Shown in pieces: positions 51,671 through 60,494 of a stretch of DNA of 64,000 bases. Source of the DNA: Gemmatimonadota bacterium. GTDB lineage: Bacteria; Gemmatimonadota; Gemmatimonadetes; Longimicrobiales; Gaopeijiaceae. The stretch lies in assembly GCA_041390125.1 (NCBI GenBank), contig JAWKQN010000005.1, forward strand, positions 1 to 64,000. Direction: 5' to 3'. How positions within the stretch are numbered: position 1 is the stretch's first letter; the number at the start of each line of letters is the position of its first letter. The notes under the pieces were generated by a model that saw only the letters and a program-made list of their open reading frames with translations, was not told the origin of the DNA and did no database searches. Made by a program: the position numbers and the translations under genes.

Positions 51671-52693
51671 GTGACGGACGGCCCGGCCGGCAGCGGAGGG
51701 GAGGCGGTGGAGCGGCCGCCCGCCGGCTTCCTGCTGCACCCCGCCTCGTCGCTGCACGACACCGGCTGGGGGCACCCGGAGCACCAGGGGCGGCTGCGCG
51801 CCCTGGCGTCCACGGTCGGCAAGGACATGCTGGCCCTCCACGGCCACGTGGAGCAGCGCGAGGGAGCGTCCGCCACCGAGGAGGACCTCCTGCGGGTGCA
51901 CACCAAGGTGCACGTGGAGCGGGTGCGGGCCGCGGTGGAGCGGGCCCAGCGCGAGGAGGCGCTGGTCTCGCTCGATCCCGACACGCGCGTCTCCTCCGCG
52001 TCGTGGGACGCGGCGGTCGGCAGCGCCGGCTCGGCGCTCCGGGCCGCCACGGACGTGGCGCGGGGCGCGCTGCGCAGCGCCTTCGTGGCCGCCCGGCCTC
52101 CCGGCCACCACGCCACGCCCGAGCGGGCCATGGGCTTCTGCCTGTTCAACTCGGTGGCGGTGGCGGCGCGCGGCCTGCAGGCCGCGGGCCTCGCGGAGCG
52201 GGTGCTGATCCTCGATTTCGACGTGCACCATGGCAACGGCACGCAGGACATCTTCTATGAGGACGGCTCCGTCTACTTCTGTTCGCTCCACCAGTACCCG
52301 CACTGGCCGGGGACGGGGGCGGCGGACGAACGCGGCCGCGGGGCGGGGGACGGCACCACGCTGAACGTGCCGTTGGCGCCCGGGACGTCCGCCGCCCGGC
52401 ACCGCGAGGCCTGGGAGCGGGCGCTGGACACGATCGGGTCTTCGTTCGTGCCGGATTTCGTGCTGGTGTCGGCGGGCTTCGACTGCCTGCGCGGCGACCC
52501 CCTGGGCGGGTTGAACCTGGAGCCCGCCGATCTGTATGAGATGACGCGCGCGCTCATGGAGCGGGCGCGGGGCTGGTGCGGTGAACGGGTGGTGGCCCTG
52601 CTCGAAGGGGGCTACGATCCCCGTCGCACCGGCGAGGGCGCCGTGCACGTGCTGCGCGCGCTCGCGGGTCTGGCGATCCCCACACGACCGTGA
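51671..52693 (+). CDS. Histone deacetylase-family (acetoin utilisation / acetylpolyamine amidohydrolase-like) protein
   Basis: A 340-residue zinc deacetylase fold. HPASSLHDTGWGHPEHQGRLRAL at the N-terminus; ARPPGHHATPERAMGFCLFNSVAVAA holds the catalytic His pair; LILDFDVHHGNGTQDIFYEDGSVYFCSLHQYPHWPGTG holds the zinc Asp/His; VSAGFDCLRGDPLGGLNL holds the third zinc ligand and LLEGGYD the catalytic-site Gly-Gly-Tyr. All active-site residues are present. Bacterial members deacetylate small molecules or protein lysines. GTG start 5 bp after carB. Confidence 0.9.
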   Translation: MTDGPAGSGGEAVERPPAGFLLHPASSLHDTGWGHPEHQGRLRALASTVGKDMLALHGHVEQREGASATEEDLLRVHTKVHVERVRAAVERAQREEALVSLDPDTRVSSASWDAAVGSAGSALRAATDVARGALRSAFVAARPPGHHATPERAMGFCLFNSVAVAARGLQAAGLAERVLILDFDVHHGNGTQDIFYEDGSVYFCSLHQYPHWPGTGAADERGRGAGDGTTLNVPLAPGTSAARHREAWERALDTIGSSFVPDFVLVSAGFDCLRGDPLGGLNLEPADLYEMTRALMERARGWCGERVVALLEGGYDPRRTGEGAVHVLRALAGLAIPTRP

Positions 52694-53202
52694 TGCGAAT
52701 GTCCCGATCCTTTGCGCTCGTCCTGCTCGCGCTGCTCGGCCTGGCGGCCGCACCGGCGCTGTCGGCCCAGGCTCCGCAGTCCGTGACGCCGGCGCAGGCG
52801 GAGGCCGCCGCCGACCGCGCCATCGGCCGCATCAAGTCCCCGTACTGCCCGGGCCTGATGCTGGAGGTGTGTCCGTCGCCCCAGGCGGCCGAGCTGCGCG
52901 ACACCATCGCGGCCTGGGCCGGGGCGGGTCAGCCGGCCGACTCCATCGTGGAGGCCGTGCTGGCGCAGGTGGGCGAGGAGTATCGCGCGTACCCCAAGGC
53001 GGCGGGGCAGGGGATCCTGGCCTGGGCCGTTCCCCCCATCGCGCTCGTGACCGGGCTCCTGATCGTCGCGCTGGTCCTGCGCCACCTCCGGCGCTCCCGA
53101 CCCGAGAACCTGCCCGAGCTGGACGAGGAGCAGGAGCGGCGGATCGAGGAGGCGCTCGACCGGCTCGAGAAGGCGGAGCGCGAGGCCTCGGAGGTTTATT
53201 GA
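52693..53202 (+). CDS. CcmH-like cytochrome c maturation protein
   Basis: A 169-residue exported protein (signal LVLLALLGLAAAPALSAQ) with a C-terminal TM (ILAWAVPPIALVTGLLIVALVLRHL) and a charged cytoplasmic tail. The periplasmic segment IKSPYCPGLMLEVCPSPQAAELRDTIAAWAGAGQPADSIVEAVLAQVGEEYRAYP matches the CcmH/CycL domain, which uses two Cys to reduce apocytochrome c; here the pair is spaced C-x6-C in the variant SPYCPGxxxxxCPS. The ATG overlaps the deacetylase stop (TGATG). No other ccm genes are adjacent. Confidence 0.8.
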   Translation: MRMSRSFALVLLALLGLAAAPALSAQAPQSVTPAQAEAAADRAIGRIKSPYCPGLMLEVCPSPQAAELRDTIAAWAGAGQPADSIVEAVLAQVGEEYRAYPKAAGQGILAWAVPPIALVTGLLIVALVLRHLRRSRPENLPELDEEQERRIEEALDRLEKAEREASEVY

Positions 53203-53228
53203 CCCGCGGCTCCGGCGCCCCGTAGATT
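53199..53228 (+). promoter_or_regulatory. Promoter implying a leaderless methyltransferase mRNA
   Basis: TTGACC (53199-53204; it includes the stop codon of the CcmH-like gene), 18-bp spacer, TAGATT (53223-53228). The -10 ends 6 nt before the ATG at 53235, which has no Shine-Dalgarno sequence. Confidence 0.6.
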
Positions 53229-53234
53229 TCCCGA

Positions 53235-54164
53235 ATGTCCCTACGCCCGGAGCAGCACGCGCCACCGTCCCCGGTCCCGGCCCGCCGCCCCACCGTCCGC
53301 GATCTGGTGGCGCTCGCGGCGCCTGACCGCGGGCTCCCCGGCGGGGAGGCCCTCTACCGCCACGCGGCGCTCCTGGCCGGCCTCGGCGCCGGGGACGAGC
53401 TGCTGTCGGTCGGTTGCGGCACCGCGTCCGGGTTGCGGTTCCTGGTCGAGCGCTACGGGGTCCACGGCTCCGGCGTGGACGTGGATCCGCACGCGGTCGA
53501 GGGAGGAGAGGCGCGCTCGCGCGGCGCCGGGCTGGCCGAGCGCATGCACGTCCAGGCGGCCCCGATGGACGCGCTCCCCTACCGGGACGGCATCTTCGAC
53601 GTCACGCTGGCCGAGCTGGGCCTGACGGCCCGGGCCCTTCCCGGGCCCGCCATCCAGGAGCTTGCCCGCGTGACCCGCCCCGGCGGCACCGTGCTGTTGA
53701 TCCAGCTGGCCTGGACGGCTCCCGTGCCGGAGGGCCGGCGCCACCGCATCGAGGCCCTCCTCGGGTTCCGGCCGCTGGCCGTGGTCGAATGGAAACGTCT
53801 GCTGGGGGACGCGGGCATCGACGCCGTCCACGCCGAGGACTGGACGGAAGGGCCGACCGCGCTGATGCCGCGACCGATCGATCCCCTCCTGGAGCTCGCG
53901 GACCGGCTGAGCTGGCGGGCCCGCCTGGACGTGAGCCGCCTGGCCTGGCGCCGGTGGGGCTTGCGGGGCGCACTCGACGCGTGGGGAGAGGGCTCGCGCC
54001 TGCAGCGCCTCCTCGCCCGCGAGCGCGTGCTCAGCCTGGTCCTGCTCAAGGGCACCCGACGGGTGGCCCCGCCGCTGCCCGCCCCTCCGGTGGACGAGGG
54101 CGTGCGCGCCCAGGACGTCTCGGACCTCCCGTTGTTCGGGCCGGTCGCCGGGGCCGCGCGATGA
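53235..54164 (+). CDS. SAM-dependent methyltransferase (class I)
   Basis: A 309-residue protein. Methyltransferase motif I is LLSVGCGTASGLRFLVERYGVHGSGVDVDPHAV, then MHVQAAPMDALPYRDGIFDVTLAELGL and ARVTRPGGTVLLIQLAWT, as in UbiE-like enzymes. The C-terminal 120 residues (helical, ending in an acidic segment) are not recognised. It overlaps the M24 peptidase start (ATGA). Substrate unknown. Confidence 0.83.
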   Translation: MSLRPEQHAPPSPVPARRPTVRDLVALAAPDRGLPGGEALYRHAALLAGLGAGDELLSVGCGTASGLRFLVERYGVHGSGVDVDPHAVEGGEARSRGAGLAERMHVQAAPMDALPYRDGIFDVTLAELGLTARALPGPAIQELARVTRPGGTVLLIQLAWTAPVPEGRRHRIEALLGFRPLAVVEWKRLLGDAGIDAVHAEDWTEGPTALMPRPIDPLLELADRLSWRARLDVSRLAWRRWGLRGALDAWGEGSRLQRLLARERVLSLVLLKGTRRVAPPLPAPPVDEGVRAQDVSDLPLFGPVAGAAR

Positions 54165-55351
54165 GCGACGGCCTCCTGCTCGAGCGTGACGGTGTGGAGG
54201 CCGTGCAGGACGCCTTGCGTGCGCTCGGGCTCGACGGCTGGCTCCTCTACGAGTTCCGGCAGTCCAATCCGGTGTCGGCGTCCCTGCTGGCGCTGCCCTG
54301 GACCACCCGCCGCGGCTTCGCGCTGATCCCGGCCGAGGGCGAGCCCGTCGCGCTGGTGCACGCCATCGAGAAGGTGCAGTGGAAGCGCTGGCCCTGGGCG
54401 AGCGTCCACTACTCCGGCTGGCGTGAGCTGGAGGCGGGGCTGGCCTCGTTGCTGCGCGGCCGGGGCCGGGTGGCCATGGAGACCTCGCCCCGATCGGCCG
54501 TCCCGACGCTGGACCGCGTCCCCGTCGGCATCCACCAGCTCGTCCAGGAGACCGGGGTCGAGATCGTGGGCTCCGGCGACCTGGTCAGCGCGTTCCACGC
54601 CCGCTGGTCCGCGGCGCAGCTGGTGGAGCACCGACGGGCGGCCGTGGTGCTGCAGCGCACCGCCCGGGAGGCGTTCGAGCGGGCGCGGGAGGCGGCGGCG
54701 GACGATCGGCCGCTGACGGAGGGCGCGCTGGCGGCCTGGATCCGGAGCACGCTCGCGGATCGGGGCGTCGGGACGGACGTCGGGTGCATCGTGGCCATCG
54801 GGCCGCGCGCGTCCGATCCCCACTACGACCCGGGCGAGACCGGCGCGTCCATCGAACGAGGGGAGGCGCTGCTCATCGACCTGTGGGGCCGTACCTCCGA
54901 GGCGGCCGTGCCCGCGGACCAGACGTGGATGGGCTTCCTCGGGAGCGAGCTGCCACCCCGGGTCGCCGAGGTCTGGGCCGCCGTGCGGGACGCGCGCGAC
55001 GCGGTGCTGGACTTCCTGCGCGCGCGGTGGGACGCGCGCGAGACCGTGCGCGGCTTCGAGGCGGACGACGTGGCGCGTACGCTGCTGACCGAACGCGGCT
55101 GGGGGGAGTGGTTCGTGCATCGCACGGGTCATTCGATCGACCGCGACCTGCACGGGAGCGGTCCCAACCTGGACAACCTCGAGACCCGGGACGACCGGGC
55201 GCTCCTGGTCGGTGTGGGCTTCTCGGTCGAGCCGGGCGTCTACCTGCCGGGCGAGCTCGGCGTGCGGAGCGAGGTGGACGTGCACTGGGGCGAGGACGGT
55301 CCCGAGGTCACCACGCCCGACCCCCAGCACGACGTCTTCCTCCTTCCGTAG
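54161..55351 (+). CDS. M24 family Xaa-Pro-type metallopeptidase
   Basis: A 396-residue protein: N-terminal creatinase-like domain (LLYEFRQSNPVSASLLALPWTTRRGFALIPAEG) and a pita-bread catalytic domain. Metal-site positions are visible: first Asp in LLIDLWGRT, second in VPADQTWMGFLG, His in HRTGHSIDRDLHGSG, Glu in VEPGVYLPGELGVRSEVDVHWGEDG. All five ligand positions look preserved. Members cleave N-terminal residues before proline. It starts within the stop codon of the methyltransferase gene. Confidence 0.87.
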   Translation: MSDGLLLERDGVEAVQDALRALGLDGWLLYEFRQSNPVSASLLALPWTTRRGFALIPAEGEPVALVHAIEKVQWKRWPWASVHYSGWRELEAGLASLLRGRGRVAMETSPRSAVPTLDRVPVGIHQLVQETGVEIVGSGDLVSAFHARWSAAQLVEHRRAAVVLQRTAREAFERAREAAADDRPLTEGALAAWIRSTLADRGVGTDVGCIVAIGPRASDPHYDPGETGASIERGEALLIDLWGRTSEAAVPADQTWMGFLGSELPPRVAEVWAAVRDARDAVLDFLRARWDARETVRGFEADDVARTLLTERGWGEWFVHRTGHSIDRDLHGSGPNLDNLETRDDRALLVGVGFSVEPGVYLPGELGVRSEVDVHWGEDGPEVTTPDPQHDVFLLP

Positions 55352-55361
55352 CGGGCGCGGC

Positions 55362-57863
55362 GTGGCTCGCTCCACCGGGGCTGGAGCGGCGTCGTCGTCG
55401 CTGGTGGACGTCGCGCTTCCCCTGCCGCTCGATCGCACCTTCACGTATGCCCTGCCCACGGGCGTCTCCGCGCGCGTGGGCGCCCGGATCCTCGTGCCCT
55501 TCCGGCGCTCGGTGCGGGTGGGGTGGGTGGTGGCCACCGACGTGCGGGACCGACCGCGCGGGCTGCGCGCCGCCGTGGACGTGTTGGACCGCACGGAGCC
55601 CTCGCTCACCCCTCCGCTGCTCCGTCTCGCCCGCTGGATCTCCGAGTACTATCTGGCACCGCTCGGTCTGGTGCTGCGCGCCACGTTGCCCGCCCTTCTG
55701 TCGGATCACTCCCGCGACCTGGTGGTCGTGGACGCGGAGACCGCACCCCCGGCGGAGCTGACCGGTCGGCAGCGGCGCGTGTTCGACGCGCTGCGGGCGG
55801 CGGCGGGCGCGCGGGCCGTGCCCGCCCTGGCCAAGGAGCTCGGCCTGTCGTCCATCTGGCCGGAGGTCCGCTTCCTGGTGGACCTGGAGCTGGCGCGCCA
55901 CTCGGTCGCGGCGCCCCGGGAGCCGGCCGCCGTCACCCGCAAGGTGATCCGGCTCGAGCAGTGGCTCGACACCCTCGCCGAGCGCGAAGCGCTGCTGGCC
56001 CGTGCGCCGCGACAGCGCGAGGCCTACCAGCGCCTCGAGGACGCCGGCGGGGAGCTGGAGTTGTCCGTGCTCGACCAGGACGGGTTGGCGGGCGCCGCGC
56101 GCGCCCTCGTGGGCCGGGGCCTCGCCCGCTCCGTGGACGTGGAGCAGGACCGCGATCCGTTCGCGGACCTGCCTCCGTCCGCGGCGCCCGCGCTCGCCCC
56201 CACGGCCCGCCAGCGCGCCGTGCTGGAGGCCCTGACCCCAGCGCTCGGGACGTCCCGGCCGCCTCCGTTCCTGCTGCACGGCATCACCGGCTCGGGCAAG
56301 ACGCTCGTGTATATCGAGCTGCTGGCGCGCGCGCGCGCCGAAGGCCGGGGCGCGATCGTCCTCGTGCCCGAGATCAGCCTGACCCCGCAGACGGTCGCGC
56401 GCTTCCGCGCGCGCTTCGGCGACGAGGTGGCGGTGCTGCACTCGGGATTATCGGACGGAGAGCGCTACGATGCCTGGCGCGCGCTGCGCGAGGGGCGCAA
56501 GCGCATCGCGGTGGGTGCGCGTTCCGCGGTCTTCGCGCCCATCGAGCGCCTGGGCGTGATCGTGGTGGACGAGGAGCACGAAGGCACGTACAAGCAGTCG
56601 GAATCGCCGCGCTACCATGCGCGGGACGTCGCGGTCGTGCGTGCGCGCCTGGAAGGCGCCGTCTGCCTGCTGGGGAGCGCCACGCCCGCGCTCGAAAGCT
56701 GGGTCAACGCGGAGCGCGGCAAGTACACGTTGCTCGCGCTTCCGGAGCGCGTGTCGGGCGGCGCCCTGCCCCCGGTCGAGGTCGTCGACCTGCGCACCCG
56801 GAAGGGAGAGTCGGTCCGGCCCGCCCGCGACGAGGCGGAGGAGCCCGCTGCCCGCGGAGAGGGAGGGCTGGTGCTGAGCCCGCCGTTGATCGGCGCGGTG
56901 CGCACCCGGCTGGCGCGCGGGGAACAGTCCATCCTGCTGCTCAACCGCCGGGGCTATTCGAGCTTCCTGCAGTGCGAGGCCTGCGGCTTCGTGGTCGAAT
57001 GCCCGGAGTGCTCGGTCTCCATGACCTTCCACCGGGCCCGTGGCCGGGTCGTCTGCCACCACTGCGGCCGGGAGGAGGCCGCGCCCCGCACCTGCCCGCG
57101 TTGCCTCGAGGGCGTGCCCCACTACCGGGGCATCGGCACCGAGCAGGTGGAGCGCGTGGTCGCGCAGACCTTCGCGGGCGCGCGCATCGCCCGCATGGAC
57201 CTGGACACGACGAGCGGGAAATGGGCCCATCACCGCATCCTGGAGCGGGTGGGGCGGGGGGAGATCGACATCCTGCTCGGGACCCAGATGATCGCGAAGG
57301 GCCTGGACTTCCCCAACGTCACGTTGGTCGGCGTCATCAACGCGGACGTGGGCCTGCACCTTCCCGACTTCCGGGCGAGCGAGCGCACGTTCCAGCTCCT
57401 CTCCCAGGTGGCCGGTCGGGCGGGGCGGGGCCCCAAGGGCGGGCAGGTGCTGATCCAGTCCGCCGTGCCCGGGCACTACGTCATCCAGGCGGCGCTCCGT
57501 CACGACTACGAGGGCTTCGCGCGCCAGGAGCTCGCCGAGCGGCGCTCCGCGGCCTATCCGCCCTTCGTGCGCCTGGTCAACGTGGTCGTGAGCAGCCCGG
57601 ATCAAGCACGCGCGGCGGAGGCCGCGGAGCACCTCGCCGCCCGTATCCTTGCCCGCCTGGCGCGCGGACCGTCCAGCACGGTGCGGCTGACGGGGCCCGC
57701 CCCCTCCCCCATCGAGCGGCTGCACGGCCGGTGGCGCTGGCACTTCCTGCTCCGGGGGCCCGCCGCCGAGCTGGGCCGCCTCGCGCGCGAGACCGCCGGC
57801 AGCGAGGACGACCACGGGGACGTGCGGATCGTCTTCGACCGCGATCCCGTGGCGCTCCTGTGA
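55362..57863 (+). CDS. priA: Primosomal protein N' (replication restart helicase)
   Basis: An 833-residue 3'-5' helicase that reloads the replisome. GTG start 10 bp after the M24 gene. Layout: N-terminal 3'BD domain (LVDVALPLPLDRTFTYALPTGVSARVGARILVPF), a winged helix, Walker A LLHGITGSGKTLVYIELLA, DEEH box VIVVDEEHEGTYKQ, motif III GSATPALES, and a zinc region with eight Cys (QCEACGFVVECPECSVSM ... CHHCGREEAAPRTCPRC). Then LGTQMIAKGLDFPNVTLVGVINAD and QVAGRAGRGPKGG. All motifs are intact. Confidence 0.96.
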   Translation: MARSTGAGAASSSLVDVALPLPLDRTFTYALPTGVSARVGARILVPFRRSVRVGWVVATDVRDRPRGLRAAVDVLDRTEPSLTPPLLRLARWISEYYLAPLGLVLRATLPALLSDHSRDLVVVDAETAPPAELTGRQRRVFDALRAAAGARAVPALAKELGLSSIWPEVRFLVDLELARHSVAAPREPAAVTRKVIRLEQWLDTLAEREALLARAPRQREAYQRLEDAGGELELSVLDQDGLAGAARALVGRGLARSVDVEQDRDPFADLPPSAAPALAPTARQRAVLEALTPALGTSRPPPFLLHGITGSGKTLVYIELLARARAEGRGAIVLVPEISLTPQTVARFRARFGDEVAVLHSGLSDGERYDAWRALREGRKRIAVGARSAVFAPIERLGVIVVDEEHEGTYKQSESPRYHARDVAVVRARLEGAVCLLGSATPALESWVNAERGKYTLLALPERVSGGALPPVEVVDLRTRKGESVRPARDEAEEPAARGEGGLVLSPPLIGAVRTRLARGEQSILLLNRRGYSSFLQCEACGFVVECPECSVSMTFHRARGRVVCHHCGREEAAPRTCPRCLEGVPHYRGIGTEQVERVVAQTFAGARIARMDLDTTSGKWAHHRILERVGRGEIDILLGTQMIAKGLDFPNVTLVGVINADVGLHLPDFRASERTFQLLSQVAGRAGRGPKGGQVLIQSAVPGHYVIQAALRHDYEGFARQELAERRSAAYPPFVRLVNVVVSSPDQARAAEAAEHLAARILARLARGPSSTVRLTGPAPSPIERLHGRWRWHFLLRGPAAELGRLARETAGSEDDHGDVRIVFDRDPVALL

Positions 57864-57875
57864 CGACCGGCCGCG

Positions 57876-57904
57876 TTGCTGGCGCTGGGGGCGTCCCTTA
57901 GAAT
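57876..57904 (+). promoter_or_regulatory. Promoter implying a leaderless HNH mRNA
   Basis: TTGCTG (57876-57881), exactly 17 bp, TAGAAT (57899-57904). The -10 ends 8 nt before the ATG at 57913. Confidence 0.65.
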
Positions 57905-57912
57905 CTCCAGGC

Positions 57913-58491
57913 ATGATGTGCCTGGCGCTCAACGCGTCCTACGAACCGCTGACCATCGTCCCTGCCCGGCGAGCGGTCCGCCTCGTCCTGGATGAGAAGG
58001 CCGAGGTGCTCGAGTCCGATCCCGACCGCGTCTTCCGGTCGGCGTCCGAGCACTTCCCCGTGCCGATCGTCATCCGGTTGGTCCGCTTCGTCCATGTGCC
58101 GCGTCGCTTCCGGCGCCAGGTGACCAACACCTTCCTGTTCGCGCGCGACGGCTACCGCTGCCAGTACTGCGGACGCCACCGCAGCGAGCTGGCCCACCGC
58201 CAGTTCCTGACCCGCGACCACGTCCAACCGCTGTCCCAGGGCGGGGACAACACCTGGACGAACGTCGTGACGGCGTGCTCGGCCTGCAACAACCGCAAGG
58301 CGGACCGGATGCCACGCCAGGCCGGGATGCGGCTGCTGACCCGACCCGGCGAGCCCAACTACGTCCACCTGGTGTGGGCCGTGCGGAGGGTCACCCCCGC
58401 CCAGCGGAAGTACATCCGGATGTTCTACGGAGCGGACGCGCTGGACGCGCTGGACCCGGCGGTCGACGGAGGCCAGGAGCACCCGGCCTGA
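57913..58491 (+). CDS. HNH endonuclease-family protein
   Basis: A 192-residue protein. MMCLALNASYEPLTIVPARRAVRLVLDEKAEVLE is the usual N-terminal region of a widespread stand-alone HNH family. The nuclease motif is TFLFARDGYRCQYCGRHRSELAHRQFLTRDHVQPLSQGGDNTWTNVVTACSACNNRKADR, with CxxC/CxxC zinc knuckle, DH and N residues. It is a housekeeping-type HNH protein in cyanobacteria and many other phyla; biological target unknown. It has its own promoter and probably a leaderless mRNA. Confidence 0.88.
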   Translation: MMCLALNASYEPLTIVPARRAVRLVLDEKAEVLESDPDRVFRSASEHFPVPIVIRLVRFVHVPRRFRRQVTNTFLFARDGYRCQYCGRHRSELAHRQFLTRDHVQPLSQGGDNTWTNVVTACSACNNRKADRMPRQAGMRLLTRPGEPNYVHLVWAVRRVTPAQRKYIRMFYGADALDALDPAVDGGQEHPA

Positions 58492-58530
58492 CCCCGGGGG
58501 GTCCGGCAGAGCGGTCGTGAGGCGCTCGAT

Positions 58531-59022
58531 TCAGTCCTCGAGCCAGGCGTACGGGCGCTCGTAGAACTGCCCCGCGCCCCGCAGCGCGCCGTCGGTGCCG
58601 TATTCCTTCCAGTGCACCACCCAGCCCCGCACGCGGTCGCGACGCACCTCGTAGTGGAAGCCCGGGATGTCCTGCCGTTCGGCCAGGAAGCGGGAGAGGC
58701 GGGGGGGGAGGGCCGGGATCCCGTCGAGGTGGAGCTCGCCCAGGGGGGCCCGGATGCGGGTGTGGAGCTCCGCGTCGCAGCGGCCCAGCGCGGCCAGGGC
58801 CACGTCGATGGCGCGGGCGGCCTCCTCGAAGACGGTCGGCACGGTCGTATCCGACCGTGCCCCCACCGAGTCCAGCAGGGCCCGGGTCAGCGGGGCGGAC
58901 AGCTCGCGGCGCAGGAGCTCCAGCTCGCTCGAGAGGTGCTCGTTGAGCCCCAGGAGCTGGGAGAACTCACGACGCAGGCTGGGTGCCGCCTCCGGCGTCG
59001 TCGGTGCTGGACTCGGATTCAC
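58531..59022 (-). CDS. Small protein of unknown function
   Basis: A 163-residue soluble protein; the GTG at 59020-59022 follows GGAG by about 7 nt. The first 60 residues form a likely helix or coiled coil (LRREFSQLLGLNEHLSSELELLRRELSAPLTRALLDS). The C-terminal part (IPGFHYEVRRDRVRGWVVHWKEYGTDGALRGAGQFYERPYAWLED) is aromatic-rich and looks like a compact domain. No family recognised. It is divergent from the pilin operon. Confidence 0.65.
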   Translation of the reverse strand: MNPSPAPTTPEAAPSLRREFSQLLGLNEHLSSELELLRRELSAPLTRALLDSVGARSDTTVPTVFEEAARAIDVALAALGRCDAELHTRIRAPLGELHLDGIPALPPRLSRFLAERQDIPGFHYEVRRDRVRGWVVHWKEYGTDGALRGAGQFYERPYAWLED

Positions 59023-59520
59023 GAAAGCTCCACCGGTCGGGCCGCCCTCGGGCTCCGACCCTCAAGATCACGCCGTGCGGTCGATCCTCCCGGGCGCAGC
59101 AATGATGGTGCCGTGCGCGCCCGCGTGCGAGAGCGGGAGGGCGTCCCGCGGCCGCCGACCGGCCCGCGTGTGATTGCGGGCGTCCTTCCCGGGTCCGCCG
59201 GCCGGCGGGTGCGCCCGCACCACGCCCCGGACCGGGTCCGGCTCGACAAACTTGTCGCAGGAGGCGGCAAGCCGGTGCCGGTCGTCGCGCCGAGGACACA
59301 CCGGCGAGCGCCGTGCAACGAACTTCGTAAGCCACCGTCCGGCAAGGGCTTGAGTGCCCTGGTCCGGTTCCGGCCCCGGCCGGATGTGTTCCGGGTCCGG
59401 CAGGGGCGCCACGGGCCTGGTCCGTGCCTCGACTCAGGGGCGCCGGCCGCAGGTAGGGCCGCAGCAACCCGAGCACGATGGAACGCGCACGGCTCCGCCG
59501 GGCGCCCCCCCAGGAGAGCG
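59023..59520 (+). promoter_or_regulatory. 498-bp upstream region of the minor-pilin operon
   Basis: No gene is convincing. Two short palindromes are visible: GACAA-AC-TTGTC (about 59245-59256) and ACGAA-C-TTCGT (59318-59328). A GG-N10-GC arrangement (GG at 59303-59304, GC at 59315-59316, context CGGCGAG and GTGCA) resembles a sigma-54 promoter about 200 bp before the first pilin gene. Support is weak and from pattern only. Confidence 0.35.
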
Positions 59521-60108
59521 ATGTCCGTCCCCGTCCCCCACGCGGCCCCCACGAAGCGCGGCTTCACGCTCATGGAGCTCGTGGTGATCATGGCGCTGAT
59601 CGGGATCATCGCCGGGATCGCCGGGCCGCGGATCGACCTGGCCAAGTACCGACTGGACTCGGCCGCCCTGGAGCTGTCCACCGGCCTCCACGGCGCCCAA
59701 CAGACGGCTCTGCTCCGCGGCCACAACGTGAACTTCGTCTTCGAGCCGAACCTGAACCGGATGATCCTCCATCTCGATGCCGACAACGACAAGCTCGCCG
59801 GCTCCAGCGAGAGCCAGCGCGTGATCGAGTTCGGAGAGGGGGTCGTCTTCGGCCGGGGCGGGGCTCCCGCCCTGAACGGCGTGACGAACGACATCAGCTT
59901 CACCGAGACCTGGGGCTCCGGATCCCCGGTCGTCCGGTTCTATCGCAACGGCAGCACCAGCGAGGCGGGCACGGTCTACATCACCAGCAAGCAGGCCCAG
60001 CTGGGCTCCACGTATGCCGAGCACTCCCGCGCCATCCAGATCGAGCGGGCGACCGGACGCATCCGCTGCTTCAGCTACAAGTCCGGGAGCTGGCAGGAGA
60101 AATGTTGA
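59521..60108 (+). CDS. GspH/FimT-like minor pseudopilin
   Basis: A 195-residue protein; AGGAG 5 nt before the ATG. The type III prepilin signal is KRG|FTLMELVVIMALIGIIAGIAGPRI (Gly at the cleavage site, Glu at mature position 5). The globular part (ALELSTGLHGAQQTALLRGHNVNFVFEPN ... LHLDADNDKLAGSSESQRVIEFGEGVVF) is that of GspH/FimT. First gene of a four-gene minor-pilin operon, probably priming type IV pilus or type II-like pseudopilus assembly. Confidence 0.86.
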   Translation: MSVPVPHAAPTKRGFTLMELVVIMALIGIIAGIAGPRIDLAKYRLDSAALELSTGLHGAQQTALLRGHNVNFVFEPNLNRMILHLDADNDKLAGSSESQRVIEFGEGVVFGRGGAPALNGVTNDISFTETWGSGSPVVRFYRNGSTSEAGTVYITSKQAQLGSTYAEHSRAIQIERATGRIRCFSYKSGSWQEKC

Positions 60109-60494
60109 TGGACCGCAAAGGGTTCACCCTGGTCGAGCTGATGACCGCGCTCGTCATCCTCACGGTGGCCATCCTGGGGATCGCCGCCTCTGCGGGGCGA
60201 CTCATCCAGACCGCCGGCACCACCGAGCTGCGGGCGCTCGCGGTCGAGGCCGCCGGAGCCCGGCTCCAGCAGGTCGTGCTCGACCCGCGCTACAACGTGC
60301 TCGACTCCCTGTACGTGGGGTCGGAGAGCGCGCTGCCCGGCCTGTCCGGCTTCACCCGCACCACGCAGGTCTCCCACGTGGTCCAGAACGTGGGCGGCCC
60401 GCAGAACATGGACTACAAGCGCATCACCGTTTCCGTGTACGGACCGTCGTTGCCGGACACCATCGTCCGGGAGTCGGTCGTGGGGGCTCCATGA
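60108..60494 (+). CDS. PilV-like minor pilin
   Basis: A 128-residue protein. The ATG at 60108 overlaps the previous stop by 1 bp (TGATG) and has AGGAG 8 nt upstream; an in-frame ATG at 60102 is too close to it. Prepilin site: DRKG|FTLVELMTALVILTVAILGIAASAGRLIQ. The short C-terminal globular part carries ARLQQVVLDPRYNVLDSL. Confidence 0.82.
   Translation: MDRKGFTLVELMTALVILTVAILGIAASAGRLIQTAGTTELRALAVEAAGARLQQVVLDPRYNVLDSLYVGSESALPGLSGFTRTTQVSHVVQNVGGPQNMDYKRITVSVYGPSLPDTIVRESVVGAP

Noticed and set aside
59220..59340. tRNA-like or riboswitch-like folding upstream of the pilin operon
   Set aside because: No cloverleaf or known aptamer core could be traced; only short palindromes remain.
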